NCBI GenBank assembly: GCA_034437035.1
Contig: DAOTUI010000166.1
Span: 4,669-68,668, forward strand
Length of the DNA stretch: 64,000 nt
Direction: 5' to 3'
Origin: CAKZQX01 sp034437035
GTDB taxonomy: Bacteria > Chloroflexota > Chloroflexia > Chloroflexales > Chloroflexaceae
Part shown: in pieces, positions 8,357-16,724 of the stretch
Numbering within the stretch: the stretch's first letter is position 1
Layout of the letters: each line of letters opens with the position of its first letter
The notes under the pieces: model-generated
Databases searched by the model: none
What the model saw: only the letters and a program-made list of their open reading frames with translations
What the model was told of the DNA's origin: nothing
Position numbers and translations under genes: made by a program

Positions 8357-9052
8357 TTATGCCTCGGCGAGAAATGCCTCGACGGTGCGACGGACGCGGG
8401 TGCGGGCGCGATGCAGCAACACCCGCTGATTGCTCTCGCTAATGCCCAGGCTGGTACATACCTCTGCCGACGACCAGCCTTCGATATCGCGTAAGGTGAT
8501 GACGGTGCGCTGGCTGGGTTGCAGGGCGGCGATGGCCTCCTGAATACAGGTATAGGTCTCCTTTGACAGGAAATGCTCCTCAGGGCGGCCGGCATATCCC
8601 TGTGTCGGCGCGGTCCAGGAATGCCGGTGGGCTACGGCATCCGCTGGATAACGTTCAAGTTCCGCCATGGCCTCGACCGGGTCAATATCCTGATGCCAGA
8701 GATCGGAGAAGGTAATCGAGCGCCCCTCACGTGCGCCACGGGTTCTGGCCCGGTTCACCAGAATGCGGAAGATCCAGGTTTTGAGCGAGGAACGCCCCTC
8801 AAACCGCTCTAACCCCCGCAACACGCCTACCCAGGTCTCCTGCACAACTTCCTCGGCAACCGCCTGACTGGACACGTAAAGTTGCGCCAGGCGGATCATT
8901 GTCGCATGGTACTGGTCATGTAGTGCGGTAAAGGCGATCTCATCACCGGCCCGCAACGCCGCTACCATTTGCTGGTCTGCCGACGATACCACCGGCTGCA
9001 TTGATTGTGTATGGGTAGATTGCGGCTGAACACTATTTATAACCATCTCCAT
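8357..9052 (-). CDS. ECF-type RNA polymerase sigma factor
   Basis: 231 residues. Region 2 spans about 30-105 (ALHDQYHATMIRLAQLYVSSQAVAEEVVQETWVGVLRGLERFEGRSSLKTWIFRILVNRARTRGARE) and region 4 about 165-225 (ALQPSQRTVITLRDIEGWSSAEVCTSLGISESNQRVLLHRARTRVR, a helix-turn-helix). An unusually long linker (about 60 residues) separates them. It directs RNA polymerase to stress or envelope promoters. Two ATGs (9052 and 9046) are possible starts; neither has a strong ribosome site. The downstream DM13 membrane protein is probably co-transcribed and might be a target or modulator. Confidence 0.92.
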   Translation of the reverse strand: MEMVINSVQPQSTHTQSMQPVVSSADQQMVAALRAGDEIAFTALHDQYHATMIRLAQLYVSSQAVAEEVVQETWVGVLRGLERFEGRSSLKTWIFRILVNRARTRGAREGRSITFSDLWHQDIDPVEAMAELERYPADAVAHRHSWTAPTQGYAGRPEEHFLSKETYTCIQEAIAALQPSQRTVITLRDIEGWSSAEVCTSLGISESNQRVLLHRARTRVRRTVEAFLAEA

Positions 9053-9187
9053 GGTTGGTATATCTTTCTATCGCAAAAACAGTTGTCCGATCCGGCAGGT
9101 TGAGACTACCCGGCATCATTTCGAGACCGACTGTTTTTCCGACAACACAAACGTAAGATCAGGGAACAATTATCTCACTATGACTGG

Positions 9188-9559
9188 TTATCCCTCCCGG
9201 TGGGCCAGGAGGTCGTTGATGGTATCGAACAATCGGGAGGCCAGCACACCTTTCAAGAGCGTCACATCCGCACAGGCCAGTTGCTCGCGCGGCAGATCCT
9301 GTTCGCTGTCCACCAGCGCAATACAACTTGTCTGCGGCCAGTGGCGCTTGATCCGCTGCAGGAGTGCTATGGTGTCAGGCTCCTGCGGGTCAATATCGAG
9401 TAACACCAGCGCTGGACGATGGTGCGCAGCGGTAAAAGCGTTCCATACATCGGCCTGCCGGATCAGCGCAATTTCGGGTACGGCCTGGAGTAAGGTCTGT
9501 AGTCCATCACGCAGATGGCCCGGTTTCGCAATAATCAAGGCCGATACTCGCTGACTCAT
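9188..9559 (-). CDS. Degenerate single-domain receiver protein
   Basis: About 123 residues from MSQRV. It has the length and alternating beta/alpha pattern of a response-regulator receiver, with the phospho-acceptor position in LVLLDIDPQEPD and a Lys at VTLLKGVL. The N-terminal acidic pair of normal receivers is replaced by ALIIAKPG, so Mg2+ binding is probably lost. This makes it a pseudo-receiver rather than a phosphorylated switch. It is 135 bases upstream of the sigma factor on the same strand and may be transcribed with it. Start is uncertain between 9571 and 9559. Confidence 0.7.
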   Translation of the reverse strand: MSQRVSALIIAKPGHLRDGLQTLLQAVPEIALIRQADVWNAFTAAHHRPALVLLDIDPQEPDTIALLQRIKRHWPQTSCIALVDSEQDLPREQLACADVTLLKGVLASRLFDTINDLLAHREG

Positions 9560-9748
9560 AACACATAACACCCGTTTTTTCTCTTGAAGACCATATTGTT
9601 GTTGGCTTCATCATAGCGGCCAGCGGCGTTTGCCACATCAAGAAAAAACGTCATCGTGCCTGGTGATTTTTAACCATTTGTAGAACAATGTCACCTGAGC
9701 CTTTTTCACCAGAGGAATAAGTAGAATTACCTACGCGGCGGGGAAGGA

Positions 9749-9779
9749 TTGTACCGGGCGCATGCACAGGGTGTACAAT
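9749..9779 (+). promoter_or_regulatory. Possible promoter for the DUF3267 gene
   Basis: TTGTAC (9749-9754) and TACAAT (9774-9779) with a 19-base spacer, directly upstream of an AGGAGG ribosome site at ~9789. The spacer is longer than ideal. Confidence 0.35.
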
Positions 9780-9798
9780 ACAGCTTCAGGAGGTATCC

Positions 9799-10428
9799 AT
9801 GGAAGAAGAAGTTATCACCACCCCGGTCATGCCGGACCCACCGCCGGGCTATCGCGCAAGCTACCCGTTTCACTACCCGATGCAGTGGCTCTCTCTGGTA
9901 TCACTGGGGATGTTTCTGGTCGCCTGTCCGCTGCTCTTCTGGCTGACCGCCGCCTATCACGCGGCGCGGCAGCGGACACCGATCCTGTCGCTGGAGGTTG
10001 ATAACATGTTCACCCTGGTTGCCGGGGTGCTGTTGCTGCCGGCGGTCACTATTCTGGTGATCATCGTTCATGAGTTACTGCATGGACTGGCACTGCGGGG
10101 GCTGGGCTATCGCGTCTCGTACGGCATCGCGCCGCATCTGGGAGCCGCATATGCCGCCGCATTTGGACAGTTTTTGCCGCGCCGGCACATGCTCCTGGTT
10201 GCCCTGACGCCGCTGGTCGGGCTGACCCTGCTGTTAGTGCCATTGCTGGCTGTGCCGAATCGTTTTGTCGTCGGCGGGGCGCTCCTGGCGCTGCTGATCA
10301 ACAGCTCCGGCGCGGTTGGCGATCTCTACGCGGTCTGGCGGACACTGCGCATGCCCCGGGGTACGCTTTTTTATGATATTGACCCGCTACATATGCTGGT
10401 ATTTGAACCAGCCGAGAGGAGCCCGTGA
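9799..10428 (+). CDS. DUF3267-type membrane zinc metalloprotease
   Basis: 209 residues, AGGAGG ribosome site 8 bases before the ATG. Four or five hydrophobic spans are visible (about 27-50, 71-90, 130-150, 155-175). The second ends in HELLHG at 91-96, a zincin HExxH site inside a membrane helix, as in the DUF3267 family of putative intramembrane proteases. The GYRVSYG that follows is also usual for the family. Its stop overlaps the start of the ATPase gene, so the two are coupled. Substrate unknown. Confidence 0.85.
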   Translation: MEEEVITTPVMPDPPPGYRASYPFHYPMQWLSLVSLGMFLVACPLLFWLTAAYHAARQRTPILSLEVDNMFTLVAGVLLLPAVTILVIIVHELLHGLALRGLGYRVSYGIAPHLGAAYAAAFGQFLPRRHMLLVALTPLVGLTLLLVPLLAVPNRFVVGGALLALLINSSGAVGDLYAVWRTLRMPRGTLFYDIDPLHMLVFEPAERSP

Positions 10429-11978
10429 TGAACCGCTGGTTTAACGTCGCCGGTCCCTGCCGGCCGGACATTCACTATATGTTGTCGGCCACGGCACGCT
10501 TACCCAACGTTACGCGCCTGATTGCCCAGCAGAGCTACTTTGTGCTGCACGCCCCGCGTCAGACCGGCAAAACGACGGCAATGCTGACCCTGGCGCAGGA
10601 ACTGACCGCCGGCGGGCAGTATGTGGCCGCCATGCTCTCGCTTGAAGTGGGCGCACCCTTCAGCGACGACCCGGATGCGGCAGAACTGGCAATTTTGGGC
10701 GCATGGCGCAGTGCGCTCTACAGTCGCCTGCCCCCGGACCTCCAGCCACAACCCTGGCCGGATGCGTCGCCCGGTACCCGCATCCGCGAGGCGTTGCGCG
10801 CCTGGACCCAGCAGGCCTCCCGCCCACTGGTGCTATTTTTGGACGAAATTGACGCGCTGGAAGATGCCGCGCTGATCTCGGTGCTGCGCCAGTTGCGCGA
10901 TGGCTACAACGACCGGCCGGCCACCTTCCCGCATGCGCTGGCGCTGATCGGGCTGCGCGATGTTCGTGATTATAAGATCGCCTCCGGTGGCAGTGATCGC
11001 CTCCGCTCGGCCAGTCCTTTCAACATCAAAACCCGTTCGCTGACCCTGCGCAACTTCATCGCCCCGGAAGTGGCTGACCTCTATGCGCAGCACACCACCG
11101 ACACCGGCCAGGTCTTTACGCCCGCCGCCCTGGAGCGCGCCTTCGATCTGACCCAGGGCCAGCCCTGGCTGGTCAACGCCCTGGCAAAAGTCACGGTCGA
11201 AGATCTGGCGGATGATCCCGAACTGCCCATCACACCCGCAATTATTGATGCAGCGAAAGAGGTGCTCATCCAGCGCCAGGATACCCACCTGGACAGCCTG
11301 GCCGAGCGCCTGCGTGAGGAGCGCGTCCGCCACATCATCGCGCCGATGCTGGCCGGGCAGCAACTCGACGATGTGCCGGCCGAGGATATTCAGTTTGTGC
11401 TGGACCTGGGCCTCTGCCGGATGGACCCGCGCGGTGGCCTGGTGATTGCCAATCCGATCTACCGTGAGGTGTTGCCCCGCGTGCTGACCATCACGCCTTC
11501 CGCTTCGCTGCCCCGCATCACCGCCACCTGGCTCACCCCAACCGGCGAACTGGACCCACCGAAGCTCCTGGAGGCCTTCCTGACCTTCTGGCGGCAGTAT
11601 GGCGAGCCGCTCCTGCGCAGCGCGCCCTACGCCGAGATTGCCCCACACCTGGTCTTGATGGCCTTCCTACATCGGGTGGTCAACAACGGCGGCACGCTGG
11701 AGCGCGAGTATGCCATCGGCACTGACCGCATGGACCTCTGTTTGCGCTATGGGAACGTCACCCTGGGAATTGAGTTGAAGGTCTGGCGGGACGGGCGGGG
11801 TGATCCGTTGGCGGCCGGACTGGAGCAACTCGACAGCTACCTGGCCGGGCTGGGACTGACCAGCGGCTGGCTGGTCATCTTCGACCAGCGCAGCAACCAG
11901 CCACCGATTGCCGAGCGGACGTATACCGAGGAAGCCACGACAGCCAATGGGCGGCAAGTGACGGTGATTCGGGCATAG
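10428..11978 (+). CDS. AAA-family ATPase fused to PD-(D/E)XK nuclease-like domain
   Basis: 516 residues from ATG 10428 (a GTG at 10425 is also possible). The P-loop is APRQTGKTT (about 42-50) and Walker B is LVLFLDEIDAL (about 132-142). The central region is helical like a winged-helix segment (PWLVNALAKVTVEDL). The C-terminus carries IGTDRMDLCLRY...LGIELKVW, an Asp and Glu-x-Lys arrangement of PD-(D/E)XK nucleases, followed by the GLEQLDSYLAGLGLTSGWLVIFD strand usual in such domains. This architecture is common in large paralogous sets in Chloroflexota and other phyla; its role is unknown, with defence or transposition-related functions proposed for relatives. It is coupled to the upstream protease. 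Confidence 0.85.
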   Translation: MNRWFNVAGPCRPDIHYMLSATARLPNVTRLIAQQSYFVLHAPRQTGKTTAMLTLAQELTAGGQYVAAMLSLEVGAPFSDDPDAAELAILGAWRSALYSRLPPDLQPQPWPDASPGTRIREALRAWTQQASRPLVLFLDEIDALEDAALISVLRQLRDGYNDRPATFPHALALIGLRDVRDYKIASGGSDRLRSASPFNIKTRSLTLRNFIAPEVADLYAQHTTDTGQVFTPAALERAFDLTQGQPWLVNALAKVTVEDLADDPELPITPAIIDAAKEVLIQRQDTHLDSLAERLREERVRHIIAPMLAGQQLDDVPAEDIQFVLDLGLCRMDPRGGLVIANPIYREVLPRVLTITPSASLPRITATWLTPTGELDPPKLLEAFLTFWRQYGEPLLRSAPYAEIAPHLVLMAFLHRVVNNGGTLEREYAIGTDRMDLCLRYGNVTLGIELKVWRDGRGDPLAAGLEQLDSYLAGLGLTSGWLVIFDQRSNQPPIAERTYTEEATTANGRQVTVIRA

Positions 11979-12018
11979 GGTGAGCAGGCGGTTGCGCCGG
12001 GGCAGTTCAGGATCATGC

Positions 12019-12024
12019 TATAAT
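12019..12024 (+). promoter_or_regulatory. Promoter -10 box (TATAAT) for the aminotransferase gene
   Basis: A perfect TATAAT 32 bases before the ATG at 12057. No good -35 box is seen. A GAAGGAG ribosome site lies between it and the gene. Confidence 0.4.
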
Positions 12025-12056
12025 CGGCCTATTCCGGTGGCGAAGAAGGAGCAGAT

Positions 12057-13256
12057 ATGACACCTGGGCAACCCGAGCAGGCAATTCAAAACGAGCACGA
12101 CTATATTTTGCAGACCTACCCGCGCCCCGATTTTGTGCTGGAGCGGGGTGAAGGCGCGTATCTCTATGACACGGCGGGACGGCGCTATCTCGACTTTGTG
12201 GCCGGGATTGCGGTCAATGCCCTGGGCCATAACGATCCGGCGATTGTGCAGACCCTGGCAGAACAGGCTCCCAGGCTGATCCATGTCTCGAACCTGTATC
12301 ACACCGCGCCCGGTGGGGAACTGGCAAAGCTGCTAATCGAGAACAGCCCGGCGCTTGATCGGGTCTTTTTTAGCAACAGCGGCACCGAAGCCATCGAGGG
12401 GGCAATCAAGTTTGCCCGCAAGTTTGCCCGCGAACGGCATGGTCCGAACAAAACCAGCATCGTCGCCTTTGAGAACTCCTTTCATGGGCGGACCATGGGC
12501 GCGGTGGCAGTGACGGCCCGCGAAAAATACCGGCAACCGTTTATGCCGGTCATGCCGGGCGCACGGTTTGCTCCCTTCAATGATGTTGCTGCGCTTGAGG
12601 CGGCCATCACCGATGATGTCTGCGCGGTGATTGTCGAGCCGGTGCAGGGCGAGGGCGGGCTGCATGTCGCAGATCAGGCATTCCTCCAGCGTATTCGCAC
12701 CCTGTGCGATCAGCATGGCGCGCTCCTGATCTTCGATGAGATCCAGTGTGGTATGGGGCGGACGGGGACGCTCTGGGCGCACGAGCCCTACGATGTCCAC
12801 CCCGATATTATGGCCCTGGCCAAGCCGCTGGCGAATGGCCTGCCCATCGGCGCAATTCTGCTGACCGATCAGGTCGCCGGCGTCATCAAGCCGGGAGATC
12901 ACGGAACCACCTTCGGCGGTGGCCCACTCATCACCGCCGTGGCCCAGATAGTCTTTCGCCGTATAAGCGACCCACAGTTTCTGGCGCATGTGCGGCATGT
13001 GAGCAGTTACCTGGACGAGGCGCTCCAGGACTTTGCGCAGAGCCATGCTGAGCAGGTGCCGGCGGTGCGCGGGCGCGGGCTGATGCGCGGGCTGCAGATC
13101 ACTGGTTCGGCAGCAACAGTACGGGCCGCTGCACATGATGTGGGATTGCTCGTTGCCACCGCCGGCGAAGATGTGGTGCGCCTGCTGCCCCCGCTGATTA
13201 TCACTCCGCAGCATGTGGATGAGGCCATGGCGAAGTTGGCGCAGGCCCTGGGTTGA
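12057..13256 (+). CDS. argD: Acetylornithine aminotransferase-like class III aminotransferase
   Basis: 399 residues, the usual ArgD length. Class III PLP-aminotransferase hallmarks: YLDFVAGIAVNALGHNDP, SNSGTEAIEGAIKFAR (phosphate-binding), FENSFHGRTMGA, VQGEGGLHVA, LIFDEIQCGMGRTG and the Schiff-base Lys in DIMALAKPLANGLPIGA. It should convert N-acetylornithine and 2-oxoglutarate to the semialdehyde and glutamate in arginine synthesis. Relatives acting on succinylornithine, LysW-aminoadipate semialdehyde or 4-aminobutyrate are hard to exclude. No other arginine gene is adjacent. Confidence 0.85.
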   Translation: MTPGQPEQAIQNEHDYILQTYPRPDFVLERGEGAYLYDTAGRRYLDFVAGIAVNALGHNDPAIVQTLAEQAPRLIHVSNLYHTAPGGELAKLLIENSPALDRVFFSNSGTEAIEGAIKFARKFARERHGPNKTSIVAFENSFHGRTMGAVAVTAREKYRQPFMPVMPGARFAPFNDVAALEAAITDDVCAVIVEPVQGEGGLHVADQAFLQRIRTLCDQHGALLIFDEIQCGMGRTGTLWAHEPYDVHPDIMALAKPLANGLPIGAILLTDQVAGVIKPGDHGTTFGGGPLITAVAQIVFRRISDPQFLAHVRHVSSYLDEALQDFAQSHAEQVPAVRGRGLMRGLQITGSAATVRAAAHDVGLLVATAGEDVVRLLPPLIITPQHVDEAMAKLAQALG

Positions 13257-13338
13257 GTCAACAAACTGCACAATCATCCAGAGTCGGGCCGCCAAAGATA
13301 GGACTTCCGTTCCCTACAAAGCAATAAATAATCTGCGT

Positions 13339-13344
13339 TATAAT
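13339..13344 (+). promoter_or_regulatory. Promoter -10 box (TATAAT) for the purA leader
   Basis: Perfect TATAAT; transcription would begin close to 13350, at the foot of the hairpin at 13349-13379. The -35 region (ACAAAG, 17 bases upstream) is weak. Confidence 0.45.
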
Positions 13345-13348
13345 GGGG

Positions 13349-13379
13349 GAGCGACAACACCTGAGGGTGTCCGTCGCTC
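13349..13379 (+). promoter_or_regulatory. Hairpin at the start of the purA leader
   Basis: GAGCGAC (13349-13355) pairs with GTCGCTC (13373-13379), and inside it ACACC (13357-13361) pairs with GGTGT (13366-13370) around a TGAG loop. It is followed by TCTTTGTCT. It lies at the predicted transcript start, ~185 bases before purA. It could stabilise the mRNA, attenuate transcription or be the end of a small RNA. Confidence 0.45.
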
Positions 13380-13564
13380 TCTTTGTCTGTGGTATCATCA
13401 TTCGACAGCCAGCCATCAGCCAGGTTTAGCAAGTTCAGTATCCAGGTGACAACGGAGGAGTGCGGGGGACCATCCAGTGTAGCCCCACTCGCCGGGGTTG
13501 TTTCCCTGTCGCTCCAAAACGACCACTGGTGGCTGACCGTTTGCGAAAGGGAAGGGGCCGACAC

Positions 13565-14857
13565 ATGCCGGTCATCGCAGTTATTGGCGCTCAGTGGGGC
13601 GATGAGGGCAAGGGACATATCGTCGATCTGCTGGCAAGCCGGTCACGGCTGGTTATCCGCTACGGTGGAGGAAACAACGCGGGGCATACCGTTGTCAATG
13701 AGCAGGGCACATTCAAGTTGCATCTGCTACCATCCGGTATCTTCGATCCGCACACAGTGAACATTATCGGCAGCGGTGTGGTCATAGACCCGGCGGTGCT
13801 GCTTGGCGAACTCAACGAGTTGCAATCACGCAACATCGATACCTCCCGCCTATTTATCAGCGAACGTGCCCATGTCATCATGCCTTACCATGTAATGGAA
13901 GATAAACTGCAAGAGCAGGCACGCGGCGATAGCAAGATCGGGACGACCGGGCGGGGCATCGGTCCGGCTTATTCCGATAAGATGGATCGTGTTGGTATTC
14001 GTATGGGCGATCTGTTGCACGAACAGACGCTGCTGGAGCGACTGCGGGCGGTGCTGGAAGAAAAAAACCGACTGCTGACCAAGCTCTATGGGGTCAAACC
14101 GCTCTCGCTACACGATACCTACCTGCGTTTCCTGGAATATGGACGCCGGCTTGCCGATTATGTGACGAATACGCATCCGATTATTCATCGCGCTCTGCAA
14201 CGAGATGTCCCCGTGCTGCTGGAAGGGGCGCAGGGTGTACTGCTTGATGTAGATCACGGCACCTATCCCTATGTCACTTCATCACCGCCGGGAGCGGCCG
14301 GAGCCTGCCAGGGAGCCGGGATCGGGCCAACGCACCTCAACTCGGTTATCGGCGTCTACAAGGCGTACACTACGCGCGTGGGTGAAGGACCATTCCCCAC
14401 CGAGGTGCAGGGTCCGGCGGCCGATGCGTTGCGCCAGATCGGGAAGCCTTGGGCGGAAGTCGGTACGACCACCGGGCGGGCGCGCCGTGTGGGCTGGTTT
14501 GATGCAGTAATGGCCCGCTACGCCGCGCAGATCAACGGGATTGACACCGTCGCAATCACCAAACTTGATGTCCTCGATACCCTGCCGGAGATCAAGATCT
14601 GTGTCGGCTATAAGCTGCATGATGCCGAACTCGACTACCCACCGACCACGGTGGCCGTGTTAAGTCAGGTCGAGCCGATCTACGAAGCAATACCAGGCTG
14701 GCAAACACCGACCAGCGGCGCGCGCCGCTTCGAGGATCTGCCCGAGGCAGCACAGGCGTATGTTGCGCGTCTCTGTCAGCTCGTTGGTGCCCGACTGGGC
14801 TTGATCTCGATCGGTCCCGAGCGCGATCAGATCATTCTTGTGAGCGAAGTGCTATAA
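13565..14857 (+). CDS. purA: Adenylosuccinate synthetase
   Basis: 430 residues from ATG 13565; the open frame further upstream is leader. GAAAGGGAAGGGG lies just before the start. Family hallmarks are intact: IGAQWGDEGKGHIVD (GTP-binding and catalytic Asp), GGGNNAGHTVV, GTTGRGIGPAYSDK, LEGAQGVLLDVDHGTYPYVTSS and GTTTGRARRVGWFD. It joins IMP and aspartate, using GTP, in the first step from IMP to AMP. A strong hairpin follows the stop, so the gene is a single unit. Confidence 0.97.
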   Translation: MPVIAVIGAQWGDEGKGHIVDLLASRSRLVIRYGGGNNAGHTVVNEQGTFKLHLLPSGIFDPHTVNIIGSGVVIDPAVLLGELNELQSRNIDTSRLFISERAHVIMPYHVMEDKLQEQARGDSKIGTTGRGIGPAYSDKMDRVGIRMGDLLHEQTLLERLRAVLEEKNRLLTKLYGVKPLSLHDTYLRFLEYGRRLADYVTNTHPIIHRALQRDVPVLLEGAQGVLLDVDHGTYPYVTSSPPGAAGACQGAGIGPTHLNSVIGVYKAYTTRVGEGPFPTEVQGPAADALRQIGKPWAEVGTTTGRARRVGWFDAVMARYAAQINGIDTVAITKLDVLDTLPEIKICVGYKLHDAELDYPPTTVAVLSQVEPIYEAIPGWQTPTSGARRFEDLPEAAQAYVARLCQLVGARLGLISIGPERDQIILVSEVL

Positions 14858-14859
14858 AT

Positions 14860-14905
14860 CTGCTCTGAACCGAACGTCCGACTAAGCCCGTTCGGTTCAG
14901 AGCAG
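14860..14905 (+). terminator. Terminator-type hairpin after purA
   Basis: 17-bp perfect stem: arms 14860-14876 (begins CTGCTCTGAACC) and 14889-14905, 12-base loop, 2 bases after the purA stop. Followed only by GCTTTGAT, so the T-run is weak. Confidence 0.7.
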
Positions 14906-15342
14906 GCTTTGATCCTGACGGGTAGACCCACAGATTGATGCCTATCAGCTATGAAACAGAGGCTATCGAGATCCAGGAGTTATCTTGACAATGGAAATAC
15001 CGGGTATCACCTGCGATAGTGCCTCCCGCAGGTTCTACATTCAAGCAGTAGAATAGTACTGGCAGGCAGGCCGATGATCCGGAGTGTAAAGAGTTTTTTC
15101 GACTGGTGCCGGTTGACAGAGCGCCGGGCAGTGTGCTACTATGACGCGAGATAGCACCCACCTGGAAGGTTTCTTGAGGAACTATAGTTGACAGCTAGTT
15201 CTCAGTATACCGGTCGGTAGCCTATAGTCCAAAGATGTACTCCGAAAGCGAATGGAGCCGTTTTTTGGTCTGCGCTACTACCGGTATATTCTGTTGTTTT
15301 TCGCCGTGCCATACTGTAGCGCTTGATAGGAGTTTGAGTCTT
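14906..15342. other. Intergenic region before sucC
   Basis: 437 bases without a supportable gene. It holds the promoter described at 15113-15142. An in-frame open stretch before sucC (from 15235) has no ribosome site and is treated as leader. Confidence 0.5.
15113..15142 (+). promoter_or_regulatory. Promoter upstream of sucC
   Basis: TTGACA (15113-15118) and TACTAT (15137-15142), spacer 18. The predicted leader is about 190 bases long. Confidence 0.55.
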
Positions 15343-16482
15343 ATGAAGTTACAAGAGTATCAGGCTCGAGATCTGCTCGAGAAATTCGGCGTTCGTGTTA
15401 CCGGGGGCGGGGTTGCCACATCTCCGGCAGATGCACGCAAAATTGCCGAACAGATCGGAAAAAAAGTGGTCGTGAAGGCCCAGGTGCTGGTCGGTGGGCG
15501 CGGTAAGGCCGGAGGCGTAAAACTTGCCGATACTCCGGCAGAAGCAGAGCAGGCTGCCGGCCAGATCCTCGGTATGGATATCAAAGGGCTAACCGTCGAG
15601 AAGGTGCTGGTGGCTGAAGCGGTTACCTACCAGAAAGAAATCTATCTCGGCGTAATCCTTGATCGCGCAACCAAGCGCGTCATGATGATTGCCTCCTCCG
15701 AAGGGGGCGTAGAGATTGAAGAAGTTGCCCGGACCAACCCTGATGCTATCATTAAAGTCCCCGCACATCCCCAGTTGGGCCTCCTCGACTATCAGGCCCG
15801 CGAAATCGCTTTTGCTATCGGGTTGACCGAGACAAAACAGGCCCGCCAGTTTGCGCAAATTGCCACGGCACTCTATCGAACATTTGTTGAGGTTGATGCT
15901 TCGCTGGCGGAGATCAATCCGCTGGTTGTCCTCGATGATGGTACTCTGCAGGCTATCGACTCAAAGATCCTGCTCGACGATAGTGGTCTCTTCCGCCATC
16001 CGGACCTGGCTGCCCTGCGCGATACCTCCGATGAGCCGGAGGCGGAACAGCGCGCACGTGAGGCCGATATCACCTTCATCAAGCTCGATGGTGACATCGG
16101 CTGTATGGTGAACGGGGCCGGGTTGGCGATGGCGACAATGGACGTGATCAAGCTCTATGGTGGTGAGCCGGCTAACTTCCTCGATATCGGCGGTGGCGCG
16201 GGCAAGGATAAGGTGAAGGCTGCGCTGCAGATTATTCTATCTGACCCCAGTGTGAAGGCTGTGCTCTTCAACATCTTTGGCGGCATTACCCGCGTGGACG
16301 AGGTGGCAAAGGGTATCGTGGCCGCTCTGGACGAGGTTCAGACCGAGGTGCCTATGGTTGCCCGGCTCGTCGGAACGAATGAAGAAGCTGGACGCAAGAT
16401 TCTGGCCGAGTCCAGGCTTATTCCCGCCGAGACGCTGGCCGAAGGTGCAGAGAAGGCGGTAGCCGCCGCACGCAGTGCATAA
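15343..16482 (+). CDS. sucC: Succinate--CoA ligase, beta subunit
   Basis: 379 residues from ATG 15343, with TAGGAG 12 bases upstream. N-terminal ATP-grasp domain (MKLQEYQARDLLEKFGV, VVVKAQVLVGGRGKAGGVKLA, FVEVDASLAEINPLVV, GDIGCMVNGAGLAMATMD) and C-terminal ligase domain (FLDIGGGAGKDKVKAALQIIL, FNIFGGITRVDEVAKGI). It forms the citrate-cycle enzyme with SucD, converting succinyl-CoA to succinate with ATP or GTP formation; in phototrophic Chloroflexota relatives the reverse direction also matters. Unusually, no sucD follows: the next gene downstream is gmd. Confidence 0.95.
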   Translation: MKLQEYQARDLLEKFGVRVTGGGVATSPADARKIAEQIGKKVVVKAQVLVGGRGKAGGVKLADTPAEAEQAAGQILGMDIKGLTVEKVLVAEAVTYQKEIYLGVILDRATKRVMMIASSEGGVEIEEVARTNPDAIIKVPAHPQLGLLDYQAREIAFAIGLTETKQARQFAQIATALYRTFVEVDASLAEINPLVVLDDGTLQAIDSKILLDDSGLFRHPDLAALRDTSDEPEAEQRAREADITFIKLDGDIGCMVNGAGLAMATMDVIKLYGGEPANFLDIGGGAGKDKVKAALQIILSDPSVKAVLFNIFGGITRVDEVAKGIVAALDEVQTEVPMVARLVGTNEEAGRKILAESRLIPAETLAEGAEKAVAAARSA

Positions 16483-16724
16483 GTAGATACCGCAGGTGCC
16501 AATGTTGGAACCATGCACGCCGGAGCCGCTCACATCATTGCAGAGCCTCCGGTGTGCATCAAAATAGTATCTGGATTATCAAGCGGTTACGGGAGCATGC
16601 TACGCTATCGGGTATGCGGTAAAACCTGGAACGTGCGTGTAAGTAAAGCAGTTGTAAATCTATTCATGCATAACAGGGATTCTCAGAATGATTGTGCGGT
16701 TGGCCGGGTGAGGAGCAAGAACTG

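Noticed and set aside
10833..11648. 271-codon antisense frame within the ATPase-nuclease gene
   Set aside because: GC-rich coding DNA leaves the antisense frame open; no domain and no ribosome site, whereas the plus-strand product has clear motifs.
12333..13295. 320-codon antisense frame in argD
   Set aside because: Shadow of a highly conserved aminotransferase.
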